Source: Subdoligranulum variabile
GTDB lineage: Bacteria; Bacillota; Clostridia; Oscillospirales; Ruminococcaceae
Direction: 5' to 3'
Assembly: GCA_003343905.1 (NCBI GenBank)
Contig: QAKI01000040.1
Span: 124,001-188,000 of the forward strand
DNA length: 64,000 bases
The translations under genes were made by a program, and so were the position numbers. The notes under the pieces were generated by a model. That model did no database searches. It was not told the DNA's origin and saw only the letters and a program-made list of their open reading frames with translations. This document shows positions 1 through 9,807 of this stretch, piece after piece (the stretch's first letter is position 1; each line of letters opens with the position of its first letter).

Positions 1-406
1 CTTGTTCGCGACATTCATGTAAAAGATGTTGAAAATAGGGCAGGATGTTTGACAATGTAGTTTCATCCAATTGTACAAGATGCTGAAAGGAGGCAGGGTG
101 GTGAAGGAAAATTGCCAGCAGATGATTGTCCCGGACACTATTTAACAGCGTATCCATGGACAGGGTGACAACATAACGCGTATAAGGGGGGTGCTGAATT
201 TGAATGGAATGACTTTCCAGTCGCCCGATAAACAGTAATGAACCGCGCGACAGTGCATAGGTGTGGTTCATAACGGTAGCAGTGGCATGGCCGGAAGTTA
301 CAAGTAGGATTTTGTATTTCATATGGCCGATGGGCTCATGAATTAATTGCGGTGTGGCATCGACATCGAATGAGCAACTAAAAGGAAGCGAATGAAGAGG
401 GTGCAA
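1..406 (-). CDS. AraC-family transcriptional regulator, N-terminal part (runs off window)
   Basis: Reading leftward from a TTG start preceded by an AGGAGG ribosome binding site (415-420), about 135 codons are open to the window edge. The peptide has the cupin-type sugar-sensing N-terminal half of AraC regulators, including GSLLFIGRLESHSIQIQ followed by PPYTRYVVTLS and a helical linker. The C-terminal helix-turn-helix domain would lie beyond position 1. The gene is divergent from the flavoenzyme gene at 491, so it probably controls the catabolic cluster, with a shared promoter region at 407-490. The family call is confident for the fold. The ligand is unknown. Confidence 0.75.
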   Translation of the reverse strand, partial: MHPLHSLPFSCSFDVDATPQLIHEPIGHMKYKILLVTSGHATATVMNHTYALSRGSLLFIGRLESHSIQIQHPPYTRYVVTLSMDTLLNSVRDNHLLAIFLHHPASFQHLVQLDETTLSNILPYFQHLLHECREQ

Positions 407-490
407 GGTCCCCACCTCCTAACGAAAAGGGTATTTTTCTAGATAATTTTTATTATATCACTATTTAACTCAAAAGAAAGGATGTTTTTT

Positions 491-1846
491 ATGGCACACG
501 AAAGATTTCATTATAAAAATCTCGATGCATTGAAAGTAAGAGCCCATCAGTTGGGAGTGACATTGCCTTTCGCAGATAACACCGACGTTTTGGCACAACC
601 ACTAGCCTTCGGCCCGGTAACGGTGCCTAACCGGATTGGAATTGCCCCAATGGAAGGCGCTGACTCTTTACCGGACGGCTCACCGTCGAAGTATACATTG
701 AGACGTTATGTCCAAGAAGCTATTGGTGGCAGTTCCGTTGTCTGGTTCGAGGCAATCTCTATTGTTTCGGAAGGGCGTTCTGGGCAAACTCAGCTGTATC
801 TGTGTCGAGATAATCTGGAAGCCTATCAGAAATTTACGGCGGCAATTAAGGAGGCTGGGCTGCGCAGCAATGGGTTTGCACCGTATTTAATTATGCAAGC
901 CAATCACTCTGGACGGTATTCCAACCCGGATAACAGACCAGCACCAATGATTGCCTATCGCAATCCGTATTATGAGCAATTCCGTGCGGCGGATGATAGC
1001 TGCATCGTGTCGGATGACTATTTAAAGAGTCTGGAAGAAAAGTTCGGAGAGGCTGCCAAACTAGCCAAACAAGCCGGGTTTGATTCGATTGATATAAAGT
1101 CATGTCACGGCTATCTTTTGGCAGAATTGACTTCTGCATATACTCGACCGGGAATGTATGGCGGATCGTTTGAAAACCGGACCCGACTGCTGCGGAACGC
1201 TATTGCAGCAGCCAAGGTCTATGAAGATTCTACATTTCAAGTGACCTGCCGCCTAGGTATTTATGATGGATATGCCTATCCTTATGGATTTGGCGTAAAG
1301 CCCCAGGGGGAAACGGAACCAGACTATACGGAACCGATTCGCTTAGTCCACCAGTTGTGGAAGGATTATGGCCTAACAATGATGAACCTAACAATGGGCA
1401 ACCCATATGTGACGACCCACATTACTCGCCCGTTCGATTCTGGAAAATACCATCCAGATGAACATCCTTTGCAGGGCATCGCCCGCATGATTACGGGAAT
1501 TCAAACAGTGAAAAGAGCAGTTCCAAGTATGGTTATATATGCTTCCGCACCAAGTTATCTGCGTCAATATGCAGATTTATACAGCGCCGGCGCGGTCGAA
1601 GAGAGGGCCTGTGACGGAATGCTGTTTGGACGTATGGCATTTGCAAACCCGAATTTTGCCAATCAGATTCTTCAGGAAGGACGGGTGGATCCCAAGCGAG
1701 TCTGTGTAACTTGCGGCAAATGCGGGGATCTGATTCGGGCACATAAACCGACGGGCTGTGTTGTACGGGATCCGCAGCACTTCCTTGGTTTTTATAAGGA
1801 TTTTCTGGCTTCGTCCAAGGACTTGCCGCAAAACTTCCGCGGTTAA
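491..1846 (+). CDS. Old-Yellow-Enzyme family FMN oxidoreductase with C-terminal Fe-S cysteines
   Basis: This is an NADH:flavin oxidoreductase of the OYE/2,4-dienoyl-CoA reductase type, which reduces alpha,beta-unsaturated carbonyl compounds with FMN in a TIM barrel. The barrel opens with LAFGPVTVPNRIGIAPMEG. The FMN/active-site loop HGYLLAELTSAYTRPGMYGG followed by SFENR is family typical. The barrel closes with GMLFGRMAFANPNF. Four cysteines near residues 400-420 (CVTCGKC plus a later C) resemble the [4Fe-4S] site of dienoyl-CoA reductases. The ATG at 491 is preferred over an upstream ATG at 482, because the GAAAGG site at 476-481 is too close to 482. It is the first gene of the cluster and sits just ahead of a FAD flavoprotein, so the two may form an electron-transfer pair. 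The substrate is unknown. Confidence 0.85.
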   Translation: MAHERFHYKNLDALKVRAHQLGVTLPFADNTDVLAQPLAFGPVTVPNRIGIAPMEGADSLPDGSPSKYTLRRYVQEAIGGSSVVWFEAISIVSEGRSGQTQLYLCRDNLEAYQKFTAAIKEAGLRSNGFAPYLIMQANHSGRYSNPDNRPAPMIAYRNPYYEQFRAADDSCIVSDDYLKSLEEKFGEAAKLAKQAGFDSIDIKSCHGYLLAELTSAYTRPGMYGGSFENRTRLLRNAIAAAKVYEDSTFQVTCRLGIYDGYAYPYGFGVKPQGETEPDYTEPIRLVHQLWKDYGLTMMNLTMGNPYVTTHITRPFDSGKYHPDEHPLQGIARMITGIQTVKRAVPSMVIYASAPSYLRQYADLYSAGAVEERACDGMLFGRMAFANPNFANQILQEGRVDPKRVCVTCGKCGDLIRAHKPTGCVVRDPQHFLGFYKDFLASSKDLPQNFRG

Positions 1847-1870
1847 ATTGAGAAAGGCGGGTAGACGATT

Positions 1871-3799
1871 GTGCGTGAAATCTATGAACAGAACATTGTT
1901 GTTGGGTCTGGAGCAGCCGGGCTGGCGTGTGCGCTTCGTCTGGCACAGGAAAATAAGAAGAGAACGGCTCTTCTCACAGAGGATATGAAGGCAGGAACGT
2001 CTCGTAACACAGGTTCAGACAAGCAAACGTATTACAAATTGTCACTGGCAGCAGATGATCTTGACTCGATCCACACCATGGCTGAGGATCTAGTGGCCGG
2101 TCAGTGTGTAGATGGAGACATGGCACTGTGTGAAGCTGGCCTCTCGGTGCGCGCGTTTATGAATCTTGTGGAGTTGGGGGTGCCGTTCCCCTGCACGGAA
2201 TATGGCGAATATATGGGGTATAAAACCGATCATGACCATGGACGTCGCGCAACTAGCGCGGGACCGTACACGTCGCGTCAGATGACGGAGGCACTGGAAA
2301 AAGCGGTGCGGGATAAGAAAATCCCCATATACAATAAGATGCAAGCTTTAAAATTGCTGATATATGACCGACGGGTATACGGGGTCCTATGTTTGGACCT
2401 GCACAACAGGGCCCATCCGGATTATGTACTGTTCTGGGCCCAAAATGTGGTCCTGGCCACGGGTGGCCCAGCAGGCATATATCATGATAGTGTTTACCCG
2501 CAAAGTCAGATTGGGGCCAGCGGTATGGCGTTTGAAGCGGGAGTATTGGGTAAAAACCTGACCGAATGGCAGTTTGGCATTGCTTCGATACAGCCCCGCT
2601 GGAACGTCAGCGGAACCTATATGCAAGTCCTGCCTACGTTTTACTCCACTAAGCCGGATAGAAGCGACGAAAGAGAATTTTTGCTGGATTACTTTAGTAC
2701 CCCGGAGGAGATGCTCAGCCTAATTTTTCTGAAGGGCTACCAATGGCCGTTTGACGTCCAAAAAATATTTAGTGGCTCTTCTTTACTGGATCTGCTCGTT
2801 TACCAGGAAACCATTCTGAAAGGTCGCCGCGTCTGGTTGGACTTTCGAGTAAACAGTCAAAAGAAGGAGATACTGTTCAACAAACTTTCAAGCGAAGCGT
2901 ACGATTACCTTGGGAAGGCCGGGGCCTTGTTTGGTACACCAATCGAGAGGTTGGAGCATATGAATGCACCAGCGGTCCGGTTTTATCAGGAACATCAGGT
3001 AGACCTCCATCGGGAACGCCTGGAAATTGCCGTGTGCGCTCAACACAACAACGGCGGACTGGCCACAGACGCAAACTGGCAAACTGACGTAGAGGGCTTG
3101 TACGCGGTCGGCGAGGTAAACGGTAGCCATGGGGTAACGCGACCGGGTGGCGCAGCACTGAATGCCGGACAGGTGGGTGCACTACGAGCGGCAGCAGCTA
3201 TTGCGTGCAAGTTGCGCCATGGCTCGCAGGGCGCGGTGCCCACGACAGTACAGCAAATACTGCGCGCCGAGGCGGAGAAATTTGTGCAGCTACCGTATCG
3301 TACTCAGGGAAAACGAAACCTGGCGGATGTGTGGCAGGAGGTTACACAGCGAATGAGTGCCTGTGGTGGTATGGTGCGTGATCCCCAAAAAATCCAACGC
3401 GCATTTGTTGAAACAGAGACTTTACTGCAAAACTATCCGGAGCAAATCCATCTGAGTACTCCCGCACAGACAGGGTTGTTGTATCGGCTGCGCGATTTGC
3501 TGGTGGCTCAGACTGTCTACTTGTTTGCTATGCTAGATTATACCCGCCAAGGAGCGGGCAGCCGCGGGTCAGCACTGTACACTGACCCGGCTGGCCGAAA
3601 GCCGCGAGCGGATTTGCCAGATTGCTATCGATGCGTATTAGATGAAGGTCGCCATGGGAGGATGGTACAAGAAGTGTCATGGGATGGCAAAAATTGTCGT
3701 AGCGAATGGAGGCCGGTACGACCAATCCCACAGTTGGATTACTTTTTTGAAACTCAGTGGCGCGCATATCGAGAACGTCAGGGGTTTGAACAGGAATGA
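1871..3799 (+). CDS. FAD-dependent oxidoreductase, fumarate reductase/L-aspartate oxidase-like
   Basis: A 642-residue soluble flavoprotein begins at a GTG with a GAAAGGCGGG site upstream. Near the N terminus it has the dinucleotide fold VVGSGAAGLACALRLA. A second FAD contact is VVLATGGPAGIYHD, and the C-terminal half carries EVNGSHGVTRPGGAALNAGQ, as in succinate dehydrogenase/fumarate reductase flavoproteins and NadB. There is no signal peptide or heme site, so it is probably cytoplasmic. It lies 24 bases after the OYE-type gene and is likely co-transcribed. A role in reducing or oxidising a sugar-derived enone or keto acid is inference. NadB itself is unlikely, because no quinolinate synthase gene is nearby. 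Confidence 0.8.
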   Translation: MREIYEQNIVVGSGAAGLACALRLAQENKKRTALLTEDMKAGTSRNTGSDKQTYYKLSLAADDLDSIHTMAEDLVAGQCVDGDMALCEAGLSVRAFMNLVELGVPFPCTEYGEYMGYKTDHDHGRRATSAGPYTSRQMTEALEKAVRDKKIPIYNKMQALKLLIYDRRVYGVLCLDLHNRAHPDYVLFWAQNVVLATGGPAGIYHDSVYPQSQIGASGMAFEAGVLGKNLTEWQFGIASIQPRWNVSGTYMQVLPTFYSTKPDRSDEREFLLDYFSTPEEMLSLIFLKGYQWPFDVQKIFSGSSLLDLLVYQETILKGRRVWLDFRVNSQKKEILFNKLSSEAYDYLGKAGALFGTPIERLEHMNAPAVRFYQEHQVDLHRERLEIAVCAQHNNGGLATDANWQTDVEGLYAVGEVNGSHGVTRPGGAALNAGQVGALRAAAAIACKLRHGSQGAVPTTVQQILRAEAEKFVQLPYRTQGKRNLADVWQEVTQRMSACGGMVRDPQKIQRAFVETETLLQNYPEQIHLSTPAQTGLLYRLRDLLVAQTVYLFAMLDYTRQGAGSRGSALYTDPAGRKPRADLPDCYRCVLDEGRHGRMVQEVSWDGKNCRSEWRPVRPIPQLDYFFETQWRAYRERQGFEQE

Positions 3800-3973
3800 C
3801 ACTGTTTAATCCGGCTATGCACAGAAAGCCAGAGGCCTTTTGAACACAAACAAAAAATTGGCACTGATTCGCCAGCAGGAAAACAGCGTATGCACGAGAA
3901 TATTTAGTCCATTGCAAAAAATGACACTTGAATAACAAACTGTCAATTTACAGCACCGGAGGTGGGTAGTATT

Positions 3974-5200
3974 ATGATTTTGCAACGAAAAGCTGCTCGC
4001 TCATCACAAAAAAGACAGCCAGTGAGGGAGAAGAAAATGGAACAAATCGTGCGGATTTTGCTGCTGGGAATTTGTGGCTACGGCAGTAACTATATACAGG
4101 AGATCATCCAGCGCCGAATTCCAGGTGTTAAGATTGAAGGGATCTGCGAGGTTCTCCCTCATGCAGCGGACCTATACCCTATCATTCAAGAGCAGCAGAT
4201 TCCCATCTACGCAACACCGGAAGAGTTCTATCGAGAGCATACAGCGGACTTAGCTGTAATTGCTACGCCAATTCATTTGCACTACCAGCAGATTATCTGC
4301 TGCCTCGAACATGGATCTCATGTGTTGAGTGAGAAACCGGTCTGCACATCTGTCGCCAGCGCAAGGCGATTGGAAGCTCTGGCGCTGCGTGCCGGACGCT
4401 TTGTGGCGGTGGGATACCAACTCAATTATGCCCGTGATGTACTGCAACTGAAGCAAGACATACTGAATGGCCGTTTCGGACAGCCAGTATCTATGAAAGC
4501 GTTGCATGCTATGCGCCGCGGCAACAAATACTATTCACGAAACGGTTGGGCTGGCCGGATCGTTGTAGGAAATTGTGCAGTTAACGACAGTCCATTCAAT
4601 AATGCCTGCGCCCATCAATTTCAAGTCATGACTTTTCTGTTGGGAGAGCGAATCAATCAGGCTATTGAACTGAAGGACATACAGGCGGAACTCTACCGAG
4701 CAAACCGACATATCGAGAACTATGATGTGGCAGCCCTGCAGGTGACGACTGTTAGTAATGTGCCTATCCGATACTATACTGCCCATGCATTGGAGGATCA
4801 AAAGCTGGGGCCTATGGCAGAATACCGGTTTGAAGCTGGGACGGTTTATTATGGGCGGCCGGGCGACCCCGAAGGTGCTTATGTGTACGAAGGCAAGGAC
4901 GGTGAACGGATTGACTATTCACTAGTGCCCAAAGGCGAGCGGATGCAGAAACTTTACGATGCATTACAGGCTGTCCGTACGGGGCAGGCCCCGGTTTGTA
5001 CGGTACAATGCGCGATCCCTCATCTGCAAGCAGTGGAAGCAGCGTCCAAAATGCCGATTCGTCAAATTCCGGAATCATGGGTACAGGATACTAGGGTTGG
5101 GGATGATACTTTCCACGTTGTCCGGAATTTGCGTGGCGTACTAGAAGAGTGCTATAGGAATCAAAGGATGCCATCGCAAGTCGGCTTCCTTGAAAAATAA
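3974..5200 (+). CDS. Gfo/Idh/MocA family oxidoreductase (paralogue 1)
   Basis: This is an NAD(P)-dependent sugar or inositol dehydrogenase-type protein. A Rossmann fold starts at LLLGICGYGSNY, VIATPIHLHYQQ follows, and the conserved lysine-containing SEKPVC motif is present. An alpha/beta substrate domain follows. ATG 3974 is chosen because GGAGGTGG at 3959-3966 sits about ten bases upstream. A second ATG at 4037 gives the more usual N terminus (MEQIVRILLL) and cannot be excluded. The substrate-domain stretch around NGWAGRIVVGNCAVNDSPFN differs from the GGxxxxxxxHxxD pattern of paralogues 2 and 3. It precedes the transporter binding protein, which places it in carbohydrate catabolism. Confidence 0.85.
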   Translation: MILQRKAARSSQKRQPVREKKMEQIVRILLLGICGYGSNYIQEIIQRRIPGVKIEGICEVLPHAADLYPIIQEQQIPIYATPEEFYREHTADLAVIATPIHLHYQQIICCLEHGSHVLSEKPVCTSVASARRLEALALRAGRFVAVGYQLNYARDVLQLKQDILNGRFGQPVSMKALHAMRRGNKYYSRNGWAGRIVVGNCAVNDSPFNNACAHQFQVMTFLLGERINQAIELKDIQAELYRANRHIENYDVAALQVTTVSNVPIRYYTAHALEDQKLGPMAEYRFEAGTVYYGRPGDPEGAYVYEGKDGERIDYSLVPKGERMQKLYDALQAVRTGQAPVCTVQCAIPHLQAVEAASKMPIRQIPESWVQDTRVGDDTFHVVRNLRGVLEECYRNQRMPSQVGFLEK

Positions 5201-5221
5201 CTAAGAAAAGAAGGCGATCCA

Positions 5222-6868
5222 ATGAAAAAGAACGGACCAAAAAATCGCGCGTTAGCAGTTGCTATGGCAACTGCTATGGTCGGTACTGCGTTGGCCGGCT
5301 GTGGCGCCAGCTCCACCTCTTCGACTGCACCGACAGACAGTACTTCATCTTCGGCCGGTACAGTGAGCGCAGACAAGCCCTACGCAGGGACGACCTTGAC
5401 CTGGTATACAGTACTCAATGGCAACGTCTCGGATAATTACGCCAATTTGGGTGATACCCCCTGGGCAAAGTATGTGGAAGAGCAAACTGGTATCCATATC
5501 GAGTTCCAACATCCTACTCAGGGAACTGATGCGGAGGCACAAGCGTTTTCCATTATGGTTGCATCTGGTGAATATCCGGATATCATCGAGTATACATGGC
5601 CTAAGTATACCGGTGGCGCTGGCGCGGCCATCAACGATGGTGTAATCATTGCACTGGATGATTATATGGAGGAATATGCACCAAACTTCAGTAAGATTCT
5701 GGAAGAATATCCGGATATTGCCAAGATGGTCAAGACCTCCAATGGTAACTACTTCTGCTTCCCATGTCTGCGTGGCCTGACCACTCCCAACAAGACAGAA
5801 TTTTCGTCGGGGTTGATTTACCGTGCTGATGTTCTCAAGGAATTGGGCTTTGACACGGTGCCGGAGACAATTGATGAATGGGAAGCATTCCTGAGAGCAG
5901 CTAAAGAGGCTGGTTATAGCAAACCGTTCACAACACGCCTTGAATGGGTAAAGGATGTTTGGTCCCCGGCGTTTGATAACTGGGGCAGCTTCTACGTCGA
6001 AGACGGTGTTGCCAAAAACGGCCTGATCGAGGATAGCCGCAAGGACTTCATCGAAAAGATGGCCGAATGGTATGCCGACGGCTTGTTGGACAATGACTGG
6101 ATGCAGGCCGACAAGAGTTCTAACCAAACTGACTTTGTCTCCGGCAACTCGGTCTTGGTGTATGCGCCGTTTGGCCAGGGGCTTGGCAATTATGCCAAGG
6201 CCATGAACGAAGCCGACCCGAGCTTCTCCATCGACAACATTCAAGGGGCGGCACCGGTGACGTCCACTAAGGGTGAGTACGCCAAATTTTCCAAAATGAA
6301 TGATATCTTTGATAAGTCCACGTCATCTGCAGCTATCTCGACCCAGTGCAAAAATGTAGAAGCTGCCATGTGGCTGTTGGATTGGATGTACAGCGAGGAA
6401 GGCCAACTGTGCTATAACTTCGGTATCGAAGGCGAATCCTATGAGATGGTAGACGGCAAACCGGTTTATACTGACCTGATTATGAACAACCCGGATGGTT
6501 GGAGCAGTGCTCAGGCATTGGCCGCTTACACACGTGCTTCTACTAATGGCTGTGGCATCCAGAGCGAGGATTACATCGACCAGTATTATGCACAGGACAA
6601 CCAGAAGAAGGCACTGGAGCTGTCGACCCATACGAAAATGGGTGATCACATGTATCCGCCCACTTCTGTCTCTGAAGAAGATCAATCTCGCTATACCGAA
6701 ATCATGAACCAGGTAAATACGCTGTCTGATGAAATGGAAGCAAGCTTTATCTGTGGCACGACCCCTATCAGCGAGTGGGACAACTACCAGCAGAAACTGC
6801 GGGATGCCGGTATCGAGGAAGCCATTCAGATGATGCAGGATGCATACGATGCGTATATGGCCAACTGA
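5222..6868 (+). CDS. Extracellular sugar-binding lipoprotein of an LplA/B/C-type ABC importer
   Basis: This 548-residue solute-binding protein has a lipoprotein signal: a basic N terminus, a hydrophobic stretch and the lipobox LAGC with the modified cysteine at residue 27. A Ser/Thr-rich linker follows. The mature part is large, as is typical of binding proteins paired with LplB/YtcP-like permeases that import oligosaccharides. The matching permeases are at 14366 and 15366, with catabolic genes in between. A strong terminator directly downstream (6914-6954) suggests the binding protein can be made in excess over the genes that follow. The ligand is unknown. The adjacent heparinase-like gene hints at uronate-containing oligosaccharides. 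Confidence 0.88.
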   Translation: MKKNGPKNRALAVAMATAMVGTALAGCGASSTSSTAPTDSTSSSAGTVSADKPYAGTTLTWYTVLNGNVSDNYANLGDTPWAKYVEEQTGIHIEFQHPTQGTDAEAQAFSIMVASGEYPDIIEYTWPKYTGGAGAAINDGVIIALDDYMEEYAPNFSKILEEYPDIAKMVKTSNGNYFCFPCLRGLTTPNKTEFSSGLIYRADVLKELGFDTVPETIDEWEAFLRAAKEAGYSKPFTTRLEWVKDVWSPAFDNWGSFYVEDGVAKNGLIEDSRKDFIEKMAEWYADGLLDNDWMQADKSSNQTDFVSGNSVLVYAPFGQGLGNYAKAMNEADPSFSIDNIQGAAPVTSTKGEYAKFSKMNDIFDKSTSSAAISTQCKNVEAAMWLLDWMYSEEGQLCYNFGIEGESYEMVDGKPVYTDLIMNNPDGWSSAQALAAYTRASTNGCGIQSEDYIDQYYAQDNQKKALELSTHTKMGDHMYPPTSVSEEDQSRYTEIMNQVNTLSDEMEASFICGTTPISEWDNYQQKLRDAGIEEAIQMMQDAYDAYMAN

Positions 6869-6913
6869 TTGCTGGGCGGGCCAAAGCACATCGTCATAGC
6901 ATATGACAAAACC

Positions 6914-6954
6914 ATGGCATCCGAACGGGAAAGCCTTTCGGATGCCATATTTTT
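6914..6954 (+). terminator. Intrinsic terminator after the binding-protein gene
   Basis: A perfect 12-base-pair stem (ATGGCATCCGAA at 6914-6925 with its complement at 6937-6948) encloses an 11-base loop and is followed by ATTTTT. It lies inside the longest open frame of the next gene. This argues that the lyase gene starts downstream of it, at 6990 or 6999, not at 6903. Partial read-through would let the binding protein exceed its downstream neighbours. Confidence 0.88.
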
Positions 6955-6989
6955 ACCAGAACAATCGGATTGTGAGGCTGGAAGTGAGC

Positions 6990-9008
6990 ATGAACAAAAT
7001 GGAGTTACTGTTGGCGCGAATGAATTTTAAGGCGCCAGGGATGGAACGGGCAGGGCAGCTATATGCTAGGCAAGACCTGGAGGGCGCCATGGATGCGGTG
7101 GTGGAACATTTCCGTACTCGTACCGCGCCCCACTATCTTTTTGAACGTAAAGAGATGCTAAAATTCCACGATTCTCAGATTTTGCAAGACGCACAGGATA
7201 CACTGAATCACAATATTTATGGTTACCAGTTTCCTGGGGATATCGATTGGTTTTTCAATCCTACAACAGATACATCCCATGACAATGAGTGGTCGTGGTC
7301 GCTGTATCGCCACATCTATTGGCAACCGCTGGCCAGAGCTTATGTGCTGACCGGGGATGAGCAGTATACAAAGGAATTTCTGCACGAGATGAAAACCTGG
7401 AGCGAGGCTTGGCCGTGCAAACCCTTTATGGAAAACGAAGAAGATTGTGCGGCCAAGTATAAGTTTCCGGGGCACTCGTGGCGCACCATTGAGACAGCCA
7501 TGCGGTTGTATACCGTGTGGTTACCCTGTATGGAAGCCTTCCGCACCTCATTGGTGTGGGATCGCGACGGCTGGGTTATGTTCCTGTCACTGGTGTGCGA
7601 CCACTGCGATTTTCTGATGACGCATTACAGTAATCACAAGAAGTCATCCAATTGGCTTACCATGGAATCTGGTGCTTTGCTGCAGTGTGGAATACTCTTT
7701 CCTGAAATCTGTTCCGACTGGTTTATGACAGGCTATCGCCGTGTGATGCATGAGGTGAAATACTCCTTTGACAACGACGGAATCCACATGGAGCGTACGC
7801 CGATCTATCATATGGTGGCAGCGGGAGTTTATTTCCAGTGTTATCGGTTGTGTTGCCTGAACCATATCGAGGTTCCTCCATACATGGAACCAACACTGGA
7901 AAAGGCAGCACAGTTCCTGATGAGCTTGGTCAAACCGGATTTCTCTACACCAATGATTGGCGACGCAGACCGGGATGATCTAACATCCCGACGCTGCGAT
8001 ACATCGTTATACGAGGGAATGAACCTCACATTTGACCCGCTGGATTTGAATGAATTGCGTGCCTACTTCCGAACTTGGTATGAATGGACCGGGCGTGAGG
8101 ACTTCCATTTTATGGCCACGGTTGGGCAAGAGGGGCGGGAACCCTCCGTCCGAAATTATGCGTACCACTCAGCAGGTATCTACATCATGCGTACCGGTTG
8201 GTCACGGGATGATACATACTTTCATGTCCATGGTATTCAGTTGGAACGCGGTGAGGTCAGTTCTCACTCCCACAACGATACGGGGCACGTGGAAATCCAT
8301 GTTCGAGGAGAGGATATCCTGACGGATTCGGGGCGATACATCTACAACAGTTCCTGTTGGAAAGACTGGCGACACTATTTCTTGTCCGCCAAGGCGCACA
8401 ACACCGTATATATCGACGATCATGAAATGGGTACTGTGCCGGGTGTAACTCATACCCGTGGCGTGCGGACATATCTTCACGCATTTGAGGAGCAAGCCGA
8501 TTATTCCCTGATTGATATCTCGCACAATGGCTACGCATTTATGGATGATCCGATCTTCCATCGCCGCCGGGTGGTGCGCCTGCCAGGAGATATCTTTATC
8601 ATTGAAGATCGTCTTAACGGAATCTGCCGTTCTGATCATGATATTCGCCTATACTACAACTTCGCATTCGGAACACTTAAGCTGGAAGAAGAAGGCTTAT
8701 TCAGATATACATCTCAGAAAAAGCGTGTCTATAATGTTTCTGTGCAGGCAACAGATCCGGTGAAATACGAGATTCTGCAAGGTAGCGAGAATCCCATTGG
8801 CGGGTGGATTTCCTATGGCTACGGATGGCGCAAGCAGCTTCCACAACTCATTGTCAAGCGCACAGGTCGGGCGCCTATCCGCTTTGTCACAGTTTTGGCC
8901 CCGGCAGACAATCGAGTGCAGGTGGAACTGGACGATGCCATTACCCGCCTCCACCTTGAAAATGGAAAGATACTCGAATTGGGTGCGGAACAGAGCCGCA
9001 TATTCTGA
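6990..9008 (+). CDS. Heparinase II/III-type polysaccharide lyase, cytoplasmic
   Basis: This family cleaves uronate-containing polysaccharides by beta-elimination, leaving a 4,5-unsaturated uronate. The N-terminal alpha/alpha toroid contains SNWLTMESGALLQCG and GIHMERTPIYHM. The C-terminal beta-sandwich contains SSHSHNDTGHVEIHVRG and ILTDSGRYIYN, the usual catalytic-region motifs with conserved Asn, His and Tyr. No signal peptide is seen, so it should act on imported oligosaccharides. The start is placed after the terminator hairpin, with alternatives at 6990 and 6999. Which PL family it belongs to (12, 15, 17, 21 or another) cannot be decided by eye. It is co-oriented with the importer and the sugar oxidoreductases. 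Confidence 0.85.
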   Translation: MNKMELLLARMNFKAPGMERAGQLYARQDLEGAMDAVVEHFRTRTAPHYLFERKEMLKFHDSQILQDAQDTLNHNIYGYQFPGDIDWFFNPTTDTSHDNEWSWSLYRHIYWQPLARAYVLTGDEQYTKEFLHEMKTWSEAWPCKPFMENEEDCAAKYKFPGHSWRTIETAMRLYTVWLPCMEAFRTSLVWDRDGWVMFLSLVCDHCDFLMTHYSNHKKSSNWLTMESGALLQCGILFPEICSDWFMTGYRRVMHEVKYSFDNDGIHMERTPIYHMVAAGVYFQCYRLCCLNHIEVPPYMEPTLEKAAQFLMSLVKPDFSTPMIGDADRDDLTSRRCDTSLYEGMNLTFDPLDLNELRAYFRTWYEWTGREDFHFMATVGQEGREPSVRNYAYHSAGIYIMRTGWSRDDTYFHVHGIQLERGEVSSHSHNDTGHVEIHVRGEDILTDSGRYIYNSSCWKDWRHYFLSAKAHNTVYIDDHEMGTVPGVTHTRGVRTYLHAFEEQADYSLIDISHNGYAFMDDPIFHRRRVVRLPGDIFIIEDRLNGICRSDHDIRLYYNFAFGTLKLEEEGLFRYTSQKKRVYNVSVQATDPVKYEILQGSENPIGGWISYGYGWRKQLPQLIVKRTGRAPIRFVTVLAPADNRVQVELDDAITRLHLENGKILELGAEQSRIF

Positions 9009-9024
9009 AGAGGGAGAAACAATA

Positions 9025-9807
9025 ATGAGATATGGAATCTGTACAGATCTGCAAAAGGCAGAACTCGCCGCGACACAGGGATATGATTATATCGAACTGT
9101 CGGTGACAAAGACGCTGGGCCTGGACCCTGACACACAAAAAGCCGGGCGGCAAACGCTGAAATCGCTTTCCATTCAAGCGGAATGCTTTAATATTCTGTT
9201 TCCTAAAACGATGAATCTTGTAGATGGGACCCTCACCTGGGCAGAACTACAGGCATATCTAGATAACGCCATGGAACTGATCGATTCTTTTGGCGGTAAG
9301 GTGGTAGTATTTGGGAGTGGAAAATGTCGCACATGTCCTCCGTCATGCCGTTATAGGGAAGCCTATGAACGCTTGGTGAAGGCCTGCCGCATGACCGGGG
9401 AAACGGCGGCATCGCACCACATTCAAGTTGTAATCGAACCACTGAGCCGTCAGGAAACCAATATGATCTGTACAATGGCCGAAGGTGCACTGTTACAACG
9501 AGACGTGGATTTGCCAAACGTTGGATTGCTGTCTGACTATTTTCATGTCTGCGCAAACCATGATGATTTGGCCCAAATCCCGGTGATTCATAATTTCGGA
9601 CACATTCATATTGCGTCAGGCCAAGGCAGACATTATCCTTTACCCGAGGACGGAGAGGCGTATGTAGAATTCTTTCGGGCGTTGCAAAAGGCCAGCTACT
9701 CCGGCCGCATGAGTATCGAGGGAAAGACGAATGACCCGGTCAATGACGGCCGAGAAGCGCTGCAGTATCTGAAACAACTGGAGGCGGAAACATGCACAAC
9801 AAAGTGA
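9025..9807 (+). CDS. Sugar phosphate isomerase/epimerase family TIM-barrel protein (1)
   Basis: A 260-residue AP-endonuclease-2-like barrel begins at ATG 9025, with AGGGAG upstream. It opens with MRYGICTDLQKAELA, has VVIEPLSRQETN carrying the metal-binding glutamate, then LLSDYFHVC and HNFGHIHIASGQGRH, and ends with MSIEGKTND. These Glu, Asp and His positions fit the divalent-metal site of xylose-isomerase-like epimerases. The stop overlaps the start of the next Gfo/Idh/MocA gene by 16 bases, which suggests translational coupling and consecutive reactions on a sugar or keto-sugar. The exact reaction is unknown. Confidence 0.82.
   Translation: MRYGICTDLQKAELAATQGYDYIELSVTKTLGLDPDTQKAGRQTLKSLSIQAECFNILFPKTMNLVDGTLTWAELQAYLDNAMELIDSFGGKVVVFGSGKCRTCPPSCRYREAYERLVKACRMTGETAASHHIQVVIEPLSRQETNMICTMAEGALLQRDVDLPNVGLLSDYFHVCANHDDLAQIPVIHNFGHIHIASGQGRHYPLPEDGEAYVEFFRALQKASYSGRMSIEGKTNDPVNDGREALQYLKQLEAETCTTK

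Noticed and set aside
1871..3799. NadB (L-aspartate oxidase)
   Set aside because: The fold matches, but no nadA or nadC lies nearby and the context is sugar catabolism. A more general FAD oxidoreductase label is safer.
3974..4036. GTG start at 3962 for the first Gfo/Idh/MocA gene
   Set aside because: That codon lies inside the GGAGGTGGG ribosome site itself.
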